Positions 1 to 8,848 are shown, counted from the stretch's first letter. The stretch is 64,000 bases of DNA from Plebeiibacterium marinum (GCF_026013615.1 NZ_JAPDPI010000026.1:1-64000); one strand, 5' to 3'. Notes: generated by a model from the sequence alone, not told the origin. Made by a program: numbers and translations.

Positions 1-88
1 TATTTGCAAGATGCTTAAAATAAGATCTTTACCTAACTTGAGTTGATTTTATTAAGTATCTCATAATCTAACACTTATAAAAAACTAA
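1..88. repeat. Palindromic dispersed repeat, copy A
   Basis: By eye this segment matches 53268-53355 in the same orientation, with about nine mismatches in 88 positions and no gap. Its core folds on itself: AGATGCTTAAAAT near 9-21 pairs with the stretch ending AAGTATCT near 60, around a short inner palindrome (AACTTGAGTT). The copy starts at the window edge, so it may extend further left. It lies beyond the 3' end of ftsY. Its role is unknown; a REP-like or MITE-like element is one reading. Confidence 0.75.
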
Positions 89-110
89 CTAACTAACTAA
101 CTAACTAACT
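83..110. repeat. AACT tetranucleotide microsatellite, seven copies
   Basis: Seven perfect AACT units lie at the right-hand edge of palindromic repeat copy A. Copy B at 53.3 kb has only a single degenerate unit at the matching place, so the run seems to have expanded here. It is non-coding. Confidence 0.85.
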
Positions 111-143
111 ATTGTTAAATATTAAAGACAAAATAGATTATTC

Positions 144-175
144 ATCTTTATACTTTTGTCTTTATACTTTATACC
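144..175 (-). repeat. 32-bp exact dispersed repeat (inverted copy)
   Basis: These 32 bases are the exact reverse complement of 8817-8848. The word is built from TATAAAG and AAAGACAAAAG blocks. It ends four bases before the ftsY stop codon. An exact 32-base match over 8.6 kb is far beyond chance even in AT-rich DNA. Confidence 0.85.
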
Positions 176-178
176 TGA

Positions 179-1129
179 TTAATTAAATAACGAATCAACA
201 AACTCGTTACGGTTAAACACTTGCAGGTCATCCATCCCTTCACCAATACCTATGTATTTTACAGGGATCTGGAATTGGTCGGAAACCCCGATCACAACCC
301 CACCTTTTGCAGTACCATCCAATTTGGTAATCACTAAGGCATTTACTTCTGTAGCTTTGGTAAACTCTTTGGCCTGTTCAAATGCATTTTGTCCTGTTGA
401 ACCATCCAGCACGAGAATAATTTCATTAGGCGTACCAGGCACTACTTTTTGCATCACCTTTTTAACCTTTGTAAGCTCATTCATCAGGTTTACCTTATTG
501 TGCAGTCGTCCGGCGGTATCAATGATCACCACATCGGCACCTTGCGCCTTTGCCGACGATAAGGTATCAAACGCCACAGAAGCCGGATCGGAACCCATAT
601 TCTGTTTTACCAAAGGAACATCAACCCTGTCGGCCCAAACCTGTAATTGCTCAATTGCTGCAGCCCTGAAAGTATCGGCAGCACCCAGCACCACTTTTTT
701 ACCTGCGGCCTTGAATTTATGGGCCAATTTACCGATAGTAGTAGTTTTTCCAACACCATTTACCCCCACAACCATGATCACATAGGGCTCATTAGATTTT
801 GGAAGTTCAAAATCACCTTCCCCCTCCACCTGGTTTTCAGACAGGAGTTCAACAATCTCTTCTTTTAGGATATTATTTAATTCAGAAGTACTTAAAAACT
901 TATCCCTGGATACACGTTCCTCAATACGTTCAATAATTTTTAATGTAGTATCTACACCAACATCAGAAGTAATCAATACCTCTTCCAGTTCATCCAGAAC
1001 TTCATCATCAACCTTTGAGCGTCCGGCAACGGCACGGGTTAGCTTTTTAAATACACTTTCTTTTGTTTTAGCCAGGCCTTTATCCAGGCTTTCTTTTTTT
1101 TCCCGTGTAAAACTTCCAAATAATCCCAT
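179..1129 (-). CDS. ftsY: Signal recognition particle receptor FtsY
   Basis: FtsY is the membrane-associated GTPase that docks SRP-ribosome complexes at the SecYEG translocon. The 316-residue product has the helical N domain (about 25-105) and the SRP-type GTPase G domain: P-loop GVNGVGKTTT (122-131), DTFRAAA (152-158), DTAGR (204-208) and TKLDGTAKGG (268-277). The long acidic A domain of E. coli FtsY is absent, as in many compact bacterial versions. The gene is downstream of rpmB-rpmG-DUF4295 on the same strand, the usual Bacteroidetes order, but a strong hairpin at 1309-1333 lies between, so it is probably expressed partly from its own promoter. Confidence 0.97.
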   Translation of the reverse strand: MGLFGSFTREKKESLDKGLAKTKESVFKKLTRAVAGRSKVDDEVLDELEEVLITSDVGVDTTLKIIERIEERVSRDKFLSTSELNNILKEEIVELLSENQVEGEGDFELPKSNEPYVIMVVGVNGVGKTTTIGKLAHKFKAAGKKVVLGAADTFRAAAIEQLQVWADRVDVPLVKQNMGSDPASVAFDTLSSAKAQGADVVIIDTAGRLHNKVNLMNELTKVKKVMQKVVPGTPNEIILVLDGSTGQNAFEQAKEFTKATEVNALVITKLDGTAKGGVVIGVSDQFQIPVKYIGIGEGMDDLQVFNRNEFVDSLFN

Positions 1130-1304
1130 ATATTTCAGACTATTAGATTTTGAGACATTAGATAATAGCGCTGTTAAATATACATAAAATAACCATTTAT
1201 AATATGGCTATTCAGTTATATGCATTAAAAAATATTGAAAACAAATCCAGTTCCAATATAACACTACTACCTGACAAACCTTTTATTGCACAATATTATA
1301 TACA

Positions 1305-1338
1305 AAAAAGCTTCCTTTACCATAAAGGAAGCTCTTTT
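1305..1338 (-). terminator. Terminator between DUF4295 and ftsY
   Basis: A perfect 11-bp stem, AGCTTCCTTTA (1309-1319) with TAAAGGAAGCT (1323-1333), closes on a 3-base loop. Read on the minus strand it is followed by a T run, as in an intrinsic terminator. It lies between the ribosomal protein genes and ftsY, so it should cut or attenuate read-through into ftsY. Confidence 0.8.
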
Positions 1339-1365
1339 GTAAAAAGGTCTTTTGCTATCGCAAAA

Positions 1366-1518
1366 TTATTTTTTGAAAAAATTCTTTACTTCTTCATTGG
1401 TTACGATCTCTTCTTTAAAAGAGTATGCACCAGTTTTAGGCGACTTTACCATTTTAATCACTTTAGTGTGACCTTTACCGCCTCCTGTTTGTAAGGTTGC
1501 TACTGATTTCTTAGCCAT
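1366..1518 (-). CDS. DUF4295 family small basic protein
   Basis: A 50-residue lysine-rich protein beginning MAKKSVATLQTGGGKGHTKV and ending VKNFFKK. It matches the DUF4295 family, which in Bacteroidetes is almost always encoded between rpmG and ftsY, exactly as here. Function is unestablished; size, charge and neighbours suggest a ribosome-associated protein, which is inference. The start is the ATG at 1518, 11 bases after the rpmG stop, so it is surely co-transcribed with rpmB-rpmG. Confidence 0.85.
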   Translation of the reverse strand: MAKKSVATLQTGGGKGHTKVIKMVKSPKTGAYSFKEEIVTNEEVKNFFKK

Positions 1519-1529
1519 AATTCAAATAT

Positions 1530-1718
1530 TTATTTGATTTCTCTATGAACAGTATAACGCTTCAAAATTGGGTTATACTTTTTAAGTTCCATTCTATCCG
1601 GAGTGTTTTTTCTGTTTTTAACAGTAATATATCTGCTAGTTCCAGCCATGCCACTCTCTTTATGCTCTGTACATTCAAGAATTACTTGAACTCTGTTACC
1701 TTTTGCTTTCTTAGCCAT
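1530..1718 (-). CDS. rpmG: 50S ribosomal protein L33
   Basis: A 62-residue protein of the bL33 family, a small basic protein of the large ribosomal subunit near the E site. The central [23 protein letters not shown] segment is split here for length: [11 protein letters not shown] then [12 protein letters not shown], both typical of L33. It lacks the CxxC pairs of zinc-binding L33; only a single Cys is present near the N-terminus. It lies 12 bases after rpmB in one operon. Confidence 0.96.
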   Translation of the reverse strand: MAKKAKGNRVQVILECTEHKESGMAGTSRYITVKNRKNTPDRMELKKYNPILKRYTVHREIK

Positions 1719-1730
1719 CTCTTAATCCCC

Positions 1731-1973
1731 TTAAAATTTAGTTATAAAACCTTTTTCCTGAGCGGATTTCAAAGCAGCATATAAACCAACTTTGTTGATC
1801 ATTCTAAGCCCGGAAGCTGAAACCCTTAGGTTGATCCAACGGTTCTCCTCAACCAAGAAGAAGCGCTTTTTAAACAGATTCACATCGAATCTTCTTTTGG
1901 TTCTTCTTTTTGAGTGAGACACATTGTTCCCAACCATGAACCTTTTTCCAGTTATTTCACAAACTCTTGACAT
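1731..1973 (-). CDS. rpmB: 50S ribosomal protein L28
   Basis: An 80-residue bL28 protein of the large subunit. It opens [20 protein letters not shown], the L28 signature, continues with SKRRTKRRF, and has the C-terminal [13 protein letters not shown] segment. It is the first gene of the rpmB-rpmG-DUF4295 operon. About 220 AT-rich bases separate it from the next gene and should hold its promoter. Confidence 0.97.
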   Translation of the reverse strand: MSRVCEITGKRFMVGNNVSHSKRRTKRRFDVNLFKKRFFLVEENRWINLRVSASGLRMINKVGLYAALKSAQEKGFITKF

Positions 1974-2191
1974 TTTTCAATCGTTTTTTTCGGATACATT
2001 TTTCAAACAGAGCGCAAAATAACTGATTTTTATCGGAAATAACAAATATTGAGAAATAAAATTTATACTATTTTTTTATTGTTTCAATATATCAAACAAC
2101 AAATCCATAAAAGCATGCAAATTACAATTTCTACCCTGCTACAAAACAGAATTATTACAACTCTCTATACTCTGACTCAAAACAGCCTATT

Positions 2192-3214
2192 TTACGACAA
2201 TAACTCTGCAATAACCCGATACCGAGGAAACTGGTCCATAATAATTTTTACAAATACTGTTATTGGGATAGATAATATTAAACCCGGAATGCCCCAGATA
2301 TACCCCCAAAACATTAACATAATCAAAATAGCTATAATATTAACCGAAAAGGTTTTTCCCATAAATATAGGTTCTAAAACAGCCCCCATCACCACCTGAA
2401 CCCCCGTTAACACAAGCGAAAAGAAAAGCAAACCACTCATATTTTCCATCTCTACAAAAGCAAAAGCCGAGAGCAATCCCACAGAAACAACCGACCCCAC
2501 CATTTGTACAAAATTGATTGTAAAAGCAAACAATCCCCAAAATATAGGAAAACTTACATCAAACGCAACACAAGCCAAACCAAAGCCCACACCAGTAAAA
2601 AGGCTGATAACAAACTTTACAATAACAAACTTGATAATATCTTTCTCAATTTTTCTGAATATTTTAACTGACGAATGCTTTACTTTTATCAGGGTACTAT
2701 TGAGCAACTTTTCAAAATCAACAGATCCGGAAAGCAACAACACTACAAAAAAAGCTGTCATCAAGGTTCCTGACAGCAGGTTGCTTAAAAAATCAAGTGA
2801 AAAACCAATTTTATTAACTATATCACCATTTCCAAAATAATGCATCAGTACATTATTTCCCTGTATCCTGGTAATACCAAAAAACTCTTCAAGCGAAACA
2901 ACCAGGTCAACAAGCTTGGCTTCTGCCTTATCAAAAAACATGCTATTGGCCGATAAAATTTCATTACTGGCCAAACCAATAAGTACCCCTCCCAGCTTAA
3001 ATACCCCAACAATGATTGCCACAATACAAATAATGCTCAAGTACTTTGGCACCTTTTTCCTGCTCAGCCACCTTAACAAAGGCAAAAAAAGCAGTGCTAT
3101 AAACATTGCAGACACGAGTGGGATAAATATAAAAGAAAGTGTTTTTAACAGGTAAAAAATTACAGGGATAACCAATAATAACAATAACACATTTGTTGTT
3201 CTAAGATCCTTCAT
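2192..3214 (-). CDS. AI-2E family transporter (PerM/YdiK-type permease)
   Basis: A 340-residue integral membrane protein of the AI-2E exporter/PerM superfamily. Hydrophobic segments occur at about 8-28, 30-50, 58-80, 145-165, 200-235, 240-265 and 270-325, fitting the family's seven to eight helices with a large loop after the third. The C-terminal MFWGYIWGIPGLILSIPIT stretch is the conserved family motif. Members export autoinducer-2 (TqsA) or act in Na+/H+ antiport, so the substrate cannot be read from sequence. It is monocistronic, with no quorum-sensing genes nearby. Confidence 0.88.
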   Translation of the reverse strand: MKDLRTTNVLLLLLVIPVIFYLLKTLSFIFIPLVSAMFIALLFLPLLRWLSRKKVPKYLSIICIVAIIVGVFKLGGVLIGLASNEILSANSMFFDKAEAKLVDLVVSLEEFFGITRIQGNNVLMHYFGNGDIVNKIGFSLDFLSNLLSGTLMTAFFVVLLLSGSVDFEKLLNSTLIKVKHSSVKIFRKIEKDIIKFVIVKFVISLFTGVGFGLACVAFDVSFPIFWGLFAFTINFVQMVGSVVSVGLLSAFAFVEMENMSGLLFFSLVLTGVQVVMGAVLEPIFMGKTFSVNIIAILIMLMFWGYIWGIPGLILSIPITVFVKIIMDQFPRYRVIAELLS

Positions 3215-3508
3215 TCTATTTTTATTTTGTTTTATGCCAATAATAACCTGCTGTATGAATTAGAAAACTTAGCTTAACTAATTACAATAAAATTATACAA
3301 CCGACAATTATTTAAAATGTTTCTTCCAATCACTTAAAATTTGCTGCAAGAAACACATTTAAAACCAAGCCATCAACTATATATTCAAATATTACATTTC
3401 AAAACATTTTACATACTAAAACTATTGTTTTATATTTTTTAACCCACTTTTTGTGTCATATTTTATTTTTTTGCCTATTTTTACTTTCAAATATTAAATA
3501 TATAAATT

Positions 3509-3727
3509 ATGTCAAAGAAAAGTGTTTTAGATTTACTCGACAAGGGTGCAGACGACAGAGAATTTCGTATTAAGTACGACAACTGTTTTTCTGAAGAAAA
3601 ATTTGCAGAACTTGCTAAAGAAGATGGTTTTGAGTTTTCGGCTGAAGAGTTAAAAGAAGTTCTTCGTGAAAATGGTGATGACTTTGCTTCGTTTGGGAAT
3701 CCTCCAAAGAAAGGAATCTGGGTATAA
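3509..3727 (+). CDS. Nif11-like leader peptide family protein
   Basis: A 72-residue acidic protein whose first 55 residues resemble the Nif11-type leader (TIGR03798-like): SVLDLLDKGADDREF, a FSEEKFAELAKEDGFEFS segment, then a helical EELKEVLREN. In other bacteria such leaders precede the core of ribosomally made modified peptides. The tail here (NGDDFASFGNPPKKGIWV) lacks the usual Gly-Gly cleavage site and has no Cys, Ser or Thr cluster. It is alone, with its own terminator, and no modification or export gene adjoins it. The 293 bases upstream are AT-rich and show nothing else. It may be a RiPP precursor or a domesticated Nif11-fold protein. Confidence 0.65.
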   Translation: MSKKSVLDLLDKGADDREFRIKYDNCFSEEKFAELAKEDGFEFSAEELKEVLRENGDDFASFGNPPKKGIWV

Positions 3728-3739
3728 AAGTAGCATGGA

Positions 3740-3780
3740 TAATGGCAGTTTTTCCATGGAAATTCTGCCATTATTTATAC
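3740..3780 (+). terminator. Terminator of the Nif11-like gene
   Basis: A near-perfect palindrome: TAATGGCAG (3740-3748) pairs with CTGCCATTA (3765-3773) around an inner TTTCCATGGAAA self-complementary core. It begins 12 bases after the stop codon. The following T run is weak, so it could also be an mRNA-stabilising hairpin. Confidence 0.65.
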
Positions 3781-3838
3781 TACCTACCCATACTACCTGA
3801 AAATAATGATCAGTAATATCGATACTGTTTCCCTGCTT

Positions 3839-5170
3839 TTATTTCGAAACAGCAATCCTCAGCTTTTTCCCTTTAATTCTTTCATTATTTAACAAGCCCA
3901 ATATCTGCCTGACCTTACTCCTTTGTACTGCCACAAAAGCAGAATGGTCTAAAACGTCTATCAAACCTAATTCATCTTTTTTTAACTTGCCTTTCTTCAA
4001 TAACAGCCCAACAACATCAATTTTATTCACTTTATCTTTTTTTCCCTTATCCAGATAAAGGGTTTGCCATTGGGGTAATTCAGGCAAATTCACATTTACC
4101 TCAAGACTTTCAAACAGCACCTCATGATCAATATACTCCGGCATTTCTTCCTGCTCAGCAAAAATCAGGTACGCCACACCCGAGGCTTTCATCCGTGCAG
4201 TCCTTCCGTTCCTGTGAATAAAGGATTCCTTTTCTTTTGGAAAGTGATAATGAATCACATATTTAATATCGGGTATATCCAGTCCCCGCGAAGCCAGATC
4301 CGTTGTAAGCAACAAGTGATGGCTTCCATTGCGGAATTTTACCAAAGCCCTTTCACGCTCTTCCTGTTTTAACCCTCCATGGAACACATCATGAACAAGT
4401 CCCATTTCATCCAGATGCTTACTTATCCTGTCTACAGCATCACGATGATTAGCAAACACCACCATGGGTTCGTTACCTAAACTGCAAACCAAATTAAAAA
4501 AGGCTCCCAATTTATCCTTGCCTTCTGAGCGCACGGCTTTTAAAGTCAGGTTTTCCTGAATTGCTTCATGCGGCAGTAAATCCAGAACCTGATATTCTTT
4601 CATTCGAACAAAGCCGGGAATCTCATCCATATTGGTAGCTGATGTAAGCACCCGTTGTTTAACAGCCCAGGCTTCTGAGATAATATCCTGCATCTCGTTG
4701 TGAAAACCTAACTCCAGTGCTTTATCAAATTCATCTAAAACAAGGTACTTTATATAATCAGTAGAAATATGGCCCCGGCGCACATGATCGGCAATCCTGC
4801 CCGGAGTACCGACTATTATTTCTGCAGGATGCTTTAAACTATTCCGTTCTGTTTGGATGGAATGCCCCCCGTAACAGCACAAGCATTTAAAACCCGTTCC
4901 CAGACTCCTGACCACCTGCTCTATTTGCAGGGCCAATTCACGGGCTGGTGCCAGTATTAACAGTTGTGTTCTTTCGCTGCCGGGATGCACTTTATCCAAC
5001 AACGGAAGTAAAAATGCCAACGTTTTACCCGATCCCGTTGGTGATAACAATACCAGGTTATGGTTGTTTTCTATAAACTCGCAGGCCTTTATCTGCATTT
5101 CATTCAGGGCATCAATGCCAAGTTTATTTAGATATTCTTTTCTTTTCTTATGCATGGCACAAAGATACAT
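3839..5170 (-). CDS. DEAD-box ATP-dependent RNA helicase, DbpA-like
   Basis: A 443-residue superfamily 2 RNA helicase. It has Walker A SPTGSGKT (43-50), motif II with the variant VLDEFD (about 167-172) in place of DEAD, TSAT, a GTPGRIADH motif and C-terminal helicase motif VI HRNGRTAR. The last 75 residues (GLLLKKGKLKKDELGLIDVL to the end) resemble the DbpA RNA-binding domain, which in E. coli recognises 23S rRNA helix 92. This points to a role in 50S assembly. The start could be the ATG at 5170 or the one at 5155 (MHKKRKEY); no ribosome binding site decides. Confidence 0.9.
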   Translation of the reverse strand: MYLCAMHKKRKEYLNKLGIDALNEMQIKACEFIENNHNLVLLSPTGSGKTLAFLLPLLDKVHPGSERTQLLILAPARELALQIEQVVRSLGTGFKCLCCYGGHSIQTERNSLKHPAEIIVGTPGRIADHVRRGHISTDYIKYLVLDEFDKALELGFHNEMQDIISEAWAVKQRVLTSATNMDEIPGFVRMKEYQVLDLLPHEAIQENLTLKAVRSEGKDKLGAFFNLVCSLGNEPMVVFANHRDAVDRISKHLDEMGLVHDVFHGGLKQEERERALVKFRNGSHHLLLTTDLASRGLDIPDIKYVIHYHFPKEKESFIHRNGRTARMKASGVAYLIFAEQEEMPEYIDHEVLFESLEVNVNLPELPQWQTLYLDKGKKDKVNKIDVVGLLLKKGKLKKDELGLIDVLDHSAFVAVQRSKVRQILGLLNNERIKGKKLRIAVSK

Positions 5171-5249
5171 TCTTTATCAGGGTATATGAATAGTTCAGAA
5201 ATTTAAGTAAATTGTAAAATCCACATACGGTAAGCAAATTGAGGAATTT

Positions 5250-7415
5250 ATGGAGAATTTTGAGGATCTACAGAAGAAGATAGAGGATTTAAATCGGGAG
5301 ATCGGGCTTTACAAGGAAGTGATCAATCAATTACCCATTGGAATTCAATTATTTGATAAAGATGGTACATCCTGCTACACAAACCCCAAACAAACAGAAT
5401 TCCTTAAATCGCAAAACCCTTCAGCTCTATCTGAACAATATAATATATTAAAAGATCCCCATACCTTCAGGCAAAAAATTATTCCTGTTGCTGATGAAAA
5501 TTCAAATAGCTCATGCGTTTTTACCATTACTGAAGACATTACTGAACTCATTGAAGCAAAAAGGAGACTCAAACAATGTGAGGAAAATTACCAAAACTTT
5601 GTAACCCACTCTCCGGATATACTTTACAAATTTTCAAATAAAAAAGGCTCGCTATTCTGGAGTCACCAGGTAAAAGAAATTTTGGGATATGATCCGGCAC
5701 AATTAAAATCAGATCCTTTTATATGGAAAAATTCCATACACCCGGATGACATACAAAGAGTTAAAGAAGAGGTTGAAAATTATGAAAAAGGGGGTATTTA
5801 CTCCGTCGAATATAGAATAAAGTCAAATTCCGGCAAATGGATTTGGCTACACGATCAGTTTATGTACAAGTCTGTTATCGATGACGAGATAGTGATTGAA
5901 GGCCACGCATCGGATATCACCAAGAGAAAGGAGCTTGAAATCGAACTTGAAGAAGCAAAACAACGGTTTGAACTAGCTATGCAGTCCACCAAGGACGGGC
6001 TTTGGGATTGGAATCTATTATCAAATGAAATATACCTTTCGCCAAACTGGAAAAGCATGCTGGGCTATAAGGATGAAGAACTTGAAAACAGTTTTGAGGT
6101 TTGGCAAAAACTGGTACACCCAATGGACAAGGAGGAAACAAACAAAACCCTGCGTGAACATTTGGAAGGTAAAAAAGACCGTTTTGATATTGAATTCAGG
6201 ATGAAACATAAAAACGGCAACTGGATAGATATTTTATCAAGGGGCAACTGCTATTTTGATTCAAAAGGCAAACCTTATCGTTTGATCGGTACCCATATTG
6301 ATATATCGCAGCGAAAACACCTAAAAAAAGCTTTGGCCGACAGTGAGCTGAGATGGAAATTTGCTATAGAAGGAAACAAGGATGGCCTTTGGGACTGGGA
6401 TATAAAAACCAACAGGGTATTTTTTTCGACCCAATGGAAAAAAATGCTGGGCTTTAGTGAACATGAGATCGGCAACACATTGGAAGAGTGGGACAAGCGG
6501 GTACATCCGGACGACAAAGAGAGGACGTATGAGGACATTGCAAAACATATAAAAGGAGAAACGGAGTATTATAAAAATGAGCATCGTGTGATATGCAAAA
6601 ACGGAACCTACAAATGGATTTTGGACAGGGGGATTATTATTGAACGTGATGTTGATGGACAGCCTGTTAGAATGATTGGTACCCATACCGATATTACCGA
6701 ACGCAAGAAGCACGAAAAGTATTTATTCGAATTGAACAGGTTCAAGGATAAAGTATTCTCTATTATCACACACGATTTAAGATCTCCGTTCAACGCCATT
6801 TTGGGATTAAACGAAATTGTGATCAACAGGATTGAAACAGAAGATTATAATGCTGCCAAAGAAATTACTGAGGCAATTTACAAAACCACCCAACAAACAT
6901 TGGGGCTGCTGGACAACCTATTGTATTGGTCGAGAATGCAAACCGGTAAATTTTATTTCAAACCCAGTCCGCTAGAACTAAACAACATATCAAAATCGGC
7001 CATTGAATACCTGAAACTAAATTTAACCGGCAAAAAAATTAGCATAAAGTGCTTTATTCCGGATAACTTTATGGTAGTTGCTGATAGAATAATGCTGGAA
7101 ACCATATTGCGGAACCTTTTGCAAAACGCCATTAAGTTTTCTTATCAGGAAAGCACTATTGAACTCCATGCAAGCCGAAAAGACAAAACTGTAGAAATAT
7201 CTGTAATTGACTATGGGATTGGCATCAACAAAGGCAAGATTGAAAAGCTATTTGATGTATCTGAAGAGTTCACCTCTTTGGGCACCAACCAGGAAAAAGG
7301 TACTGGCTTAGGCCTGGTTGTGTGCAAGGAATTTATTGAAAAACATAACGGCAAGATATGGGTAGAAAGCGAAGTGCAAAAGGGAACAAAATTCACTTTT
7401 ACCATAGCAGAATAA
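5250..7415 (+). CDS. Soluble PAS-domain sensor histidine kinase
   Basis: A 721-residue kinase with no transmembrane segment, so a cytosolic sensor. It has a short N-terminal coiled coil, then four PAS modules at about 20-95, 100-230, 232-358 and 360-487. The last three are PAS_3-like with PAC ends of the form HTDITERKK. HisKA follows with HDLRSPFNAIL (phospho-acceptor His508), then HATPase: N box around Asn626, G1 DYGIGI at 654-659 and G2 GTGLGL from 684. PAS modules three and four are closely similar (both contain KDGLWDW), a recent internal duplication. No response regulator gene is adjacent, so its partner is unknown. Confidence 0.93.
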   Translation: MENFEDLQKKIEDLNREIGLYKEVINQLPIGIQLFDKDGTSCYTNPKQTEFLKSQNPSALSEQYNILKDPHTFRQKIIPVADENSNSSCVFTITEDITELIEAKRRLKQCEENYQNFVTHSPDILYKFSNKKGSLFWSHQVKEILGYDPAQLKSDPFIWKNSIHPDDIQRVKEEVENYEKGGIYSVEYRIKSNSGKWIWLHDQFMYKSVIDDEIVIEGHASDITKRKELEIELEEAKQRFELAMQSTKDGLWDWNLLSNEIYLSPNWKSMLGYKDEELENSFEVWQKLVHPMDKEETNKTLREHLEGKKDRFDIEFRMKHKNGNWIDILSRGNCYFDSKGKPYRLIGTHIDISQRKHLKKALADSELRWKFAIEGNKDGLWDWDIKTNRVFFSTQWKKMLGFSEHEIGNTLEEWDKRVHPDDKERTYEDIAKHIKGETEYYKNEHRVICKNGTYKWILDRGIIIERDVDGQPVRMIGTHTDITERKKHEKYLFELNRFKDKVFSIITHDLRSPFNAILGLNEIVINRIETEDYNAAKEITEAIYKTTQQTLGLLDNLLYWSRMQTGKFYFKPSPLELNNISKSAIEYLKLNLTGKKISIKCFIPDNFMVVADRIMLETILRNLLQNAIKFSYQESTIELHASRKDKTVEISVIDYGIGINKGKIEKLFDVSEEFTSLGTNQEKGTGLGLVVCKEFIEKHNGKIWVESEVQKGTKFTFTIAE

Positions 7416-7445
7416 ACTACCCTCTCTTAAAAAAACAATAACTAC

Positions 7446-7469
7446 CTGATTTAAATACAATTAAATCAG
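7446..7469. terminator. Bidirectional hairpin between kinase and ilvA
   Basis: CTGATTTAA (7446-7454) pairs perfectly with TTAAATCAG (7461-7469). It overlaps the ilvA stop codon and lies between two convergent genes. It could stop transcription from either side; there is no long T run. Confidence 0.5.
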
Positions 7470-8720
7470 ATAAGCAAACAAGTCATGATTCTTATTCACA
7501 TATTCCCCGTAAAAATTCCGGGCTTTCATCCTGGCCAGCAATGGTTCAAAATCATTTTTATCTTTTAGCTCTATTCCAACCAATGCAGGACCTTTTTCAC
7601 GATTTATCTTTTTGGCATACTCAAACAACACAATATTATCATCAGGACCAAGGATATCGTTTACAAACTCTTTTAAAGCCCCCGACCGTTGAGGAAAGCG
7701 CACAATAAAATAGTGTTTTAGTCCCTCATACAGCAAAGAACGCTCTTTAATTTCTTCTGTTCGGGTAATATCATTATTGCCCCCACTAATAATACATACT
7801 ACTTTTTTACCTTTTATTTGCTCTTTATACTGCTCCAATGCTGCCACCGACAAGGCACCTGCAGGCTCAGCCACAATAGCTTCATTATTGTACAACTCTA
7901 AAATTTTGGTGCACACTTTTCCTTCAGGAACCAGCAGCATATCATCCAGGTACTTTTGGCATATTGGAAAGTTATAATCCCCAACGCGTTGTACGGCCGC
8001 ACCATCTACAAACTTATCTATTTCATCAAGCGCAACTATTTCACCTGCCTTTAAAGAATAATACATGGCAGGTGCCCCTTCGGGCTCCACCCCTATCAGT
8101 TTGATATCTGGTAATGATTGCTTTAAATACGCCCCCATACCAGCAGACAATCCCCCACCCCCAACAGGTATAAATACAAAATCAGCATCCGGCAATTCTT
8201 CCAATATCTCCATCCCAACGGTGCCCTGACCTTCAATAACTTTGGGATCATCAAATGGCGGAATAAAAGACAGGTTATTATCCTCGCTGAACTTTAAGGC
8301 CGCCTCATTGGCCTCATCAAAAGTATCACCTACCAAAACAACCTCCACCCACTCTTTCCCCAAGGTGTTTACTCTTTTAATTTTTTGTTGCGGCGTAGTT
8401 GTGGGCATATAAATAGTTCCCTTAACCTTTAACAGGAAACAAGAAAAGGCAACTCCTTGCGCATGATTACCTGCACTGGCACACACCACTCCTTTATTTA
8501 TAACTTCGGCAGGCAGTGATGCCATTTTATTATAGGCTCCCCTTATTTTATAGGAGCGTACCACTTGCTGATCTTCGCGTTTAAAATAAATATCGGCCTG
8601 ATATTTTTCAGAGTAAGTATGGTTGTATTCCAAAGGGGTTTGACGAATAACTCCTTTTAAACGAGATACCGCATTGATAATGTCTTCCTGTTGCGGAATG
8701 TATGTATTTTGATCGTTCAT
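7461..8720 (-). CDS. ilvA: Threonine ammonia-lyase (threonine dehydratase)
   Basis: A 419-residue PLP enzyme of fold type II that deaminates threonine to 2-oxobutanoate, the first step of isoleucine synthesis. Visible are the PLP-lysine motif SYKIRGAYNK (Lys58), the VCASAGNHAQG loop, and the phosphate-binding PVGGGGLSAG. Residues from about 335 form one ACT-like regulatory domain (HYFIVRFPQRSGALKEFV), the short IlvA type, consistent with feedback control by isoleucine. It stands alone rather than with the ilv-leu cluster. The start at 8720 lies 26 bases from a good -7 promoter box. Confidence 0.95.
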   Translation of the reverse strand: MNDQNTYIPQQEDIINAVSRLKGVIRQTPLEYNHTYSEKYQADIYFKREDQQVVRSYKIRGAYNKMASLPAEVINKGVVCASAGNHAQGVAFSCFLLKVKGTIYMPTTTPQQKIKRVNTLGKEWVEVVLVGDTFDEANEAALKFSEDNNLSFIPPFDDPKVIEGQGTVGMEILEELPDADFVFIPVGGGGLSAGMGAYLKQSLPDIKLIGVEPEGAPAMYYSLKAGEIVALDEIDKFVDGAAVQRVGDYNFPICQKYLDDMLLVPEGKVCTKILELYNNEAIVAEPAGALSVAALEQYKEQIKGKKVVCIISGGNNDITRTEEIKERSLLYEGLKHYFIVRFPQRSGALKEFVNDILGPDDNIVLFEYAKKINREKGPALVGIELKDKNDFEPLLARMKARNFYGEYVNKNHDLFAYLI

Positions 8721-8745
8721 TTCTTTTGTTCATTGAGTAATGCTG

Positions 8746-8753
8746 CAAATGTA
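8746..8753 (-). promoter_or_regulatory. -7 promoter box of ilvA
   Basis: On the minus strand this reads TACATTTG, matching the Bacteroidetes -7 consensus TAnnTTTG. It lies 26 bases before the ilvA ATG. No clear -33 TTTG was found at the usual spacing. Confidence 0.55.
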
Positions 8754-8816
8754 CAAATTACAATTAATCTTTTGGGATGGGCTACATTTGATAATAAGGC
8801 AATCACTTATATATTT

Positions 8817-8848
8817 GGTATAAAGTATAAAGACAAAAGTATAAAGAT
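8817..8848 (+). repeat. 32-bp exact dispersed repeat
   Basis: Exact reverse complement of 144-175. It lies in the 450-bp gap between the divergent ilvA and alkylation-repair genes. No flanking target duplication was seen. Confidence 0.85.

Noticed and set aside
252-785. A 177-codon plus-strand frame opposite ftsY.
   Set aside because: It is the antisense shadow of a clear FtsY gene and has no recognisable protein features.
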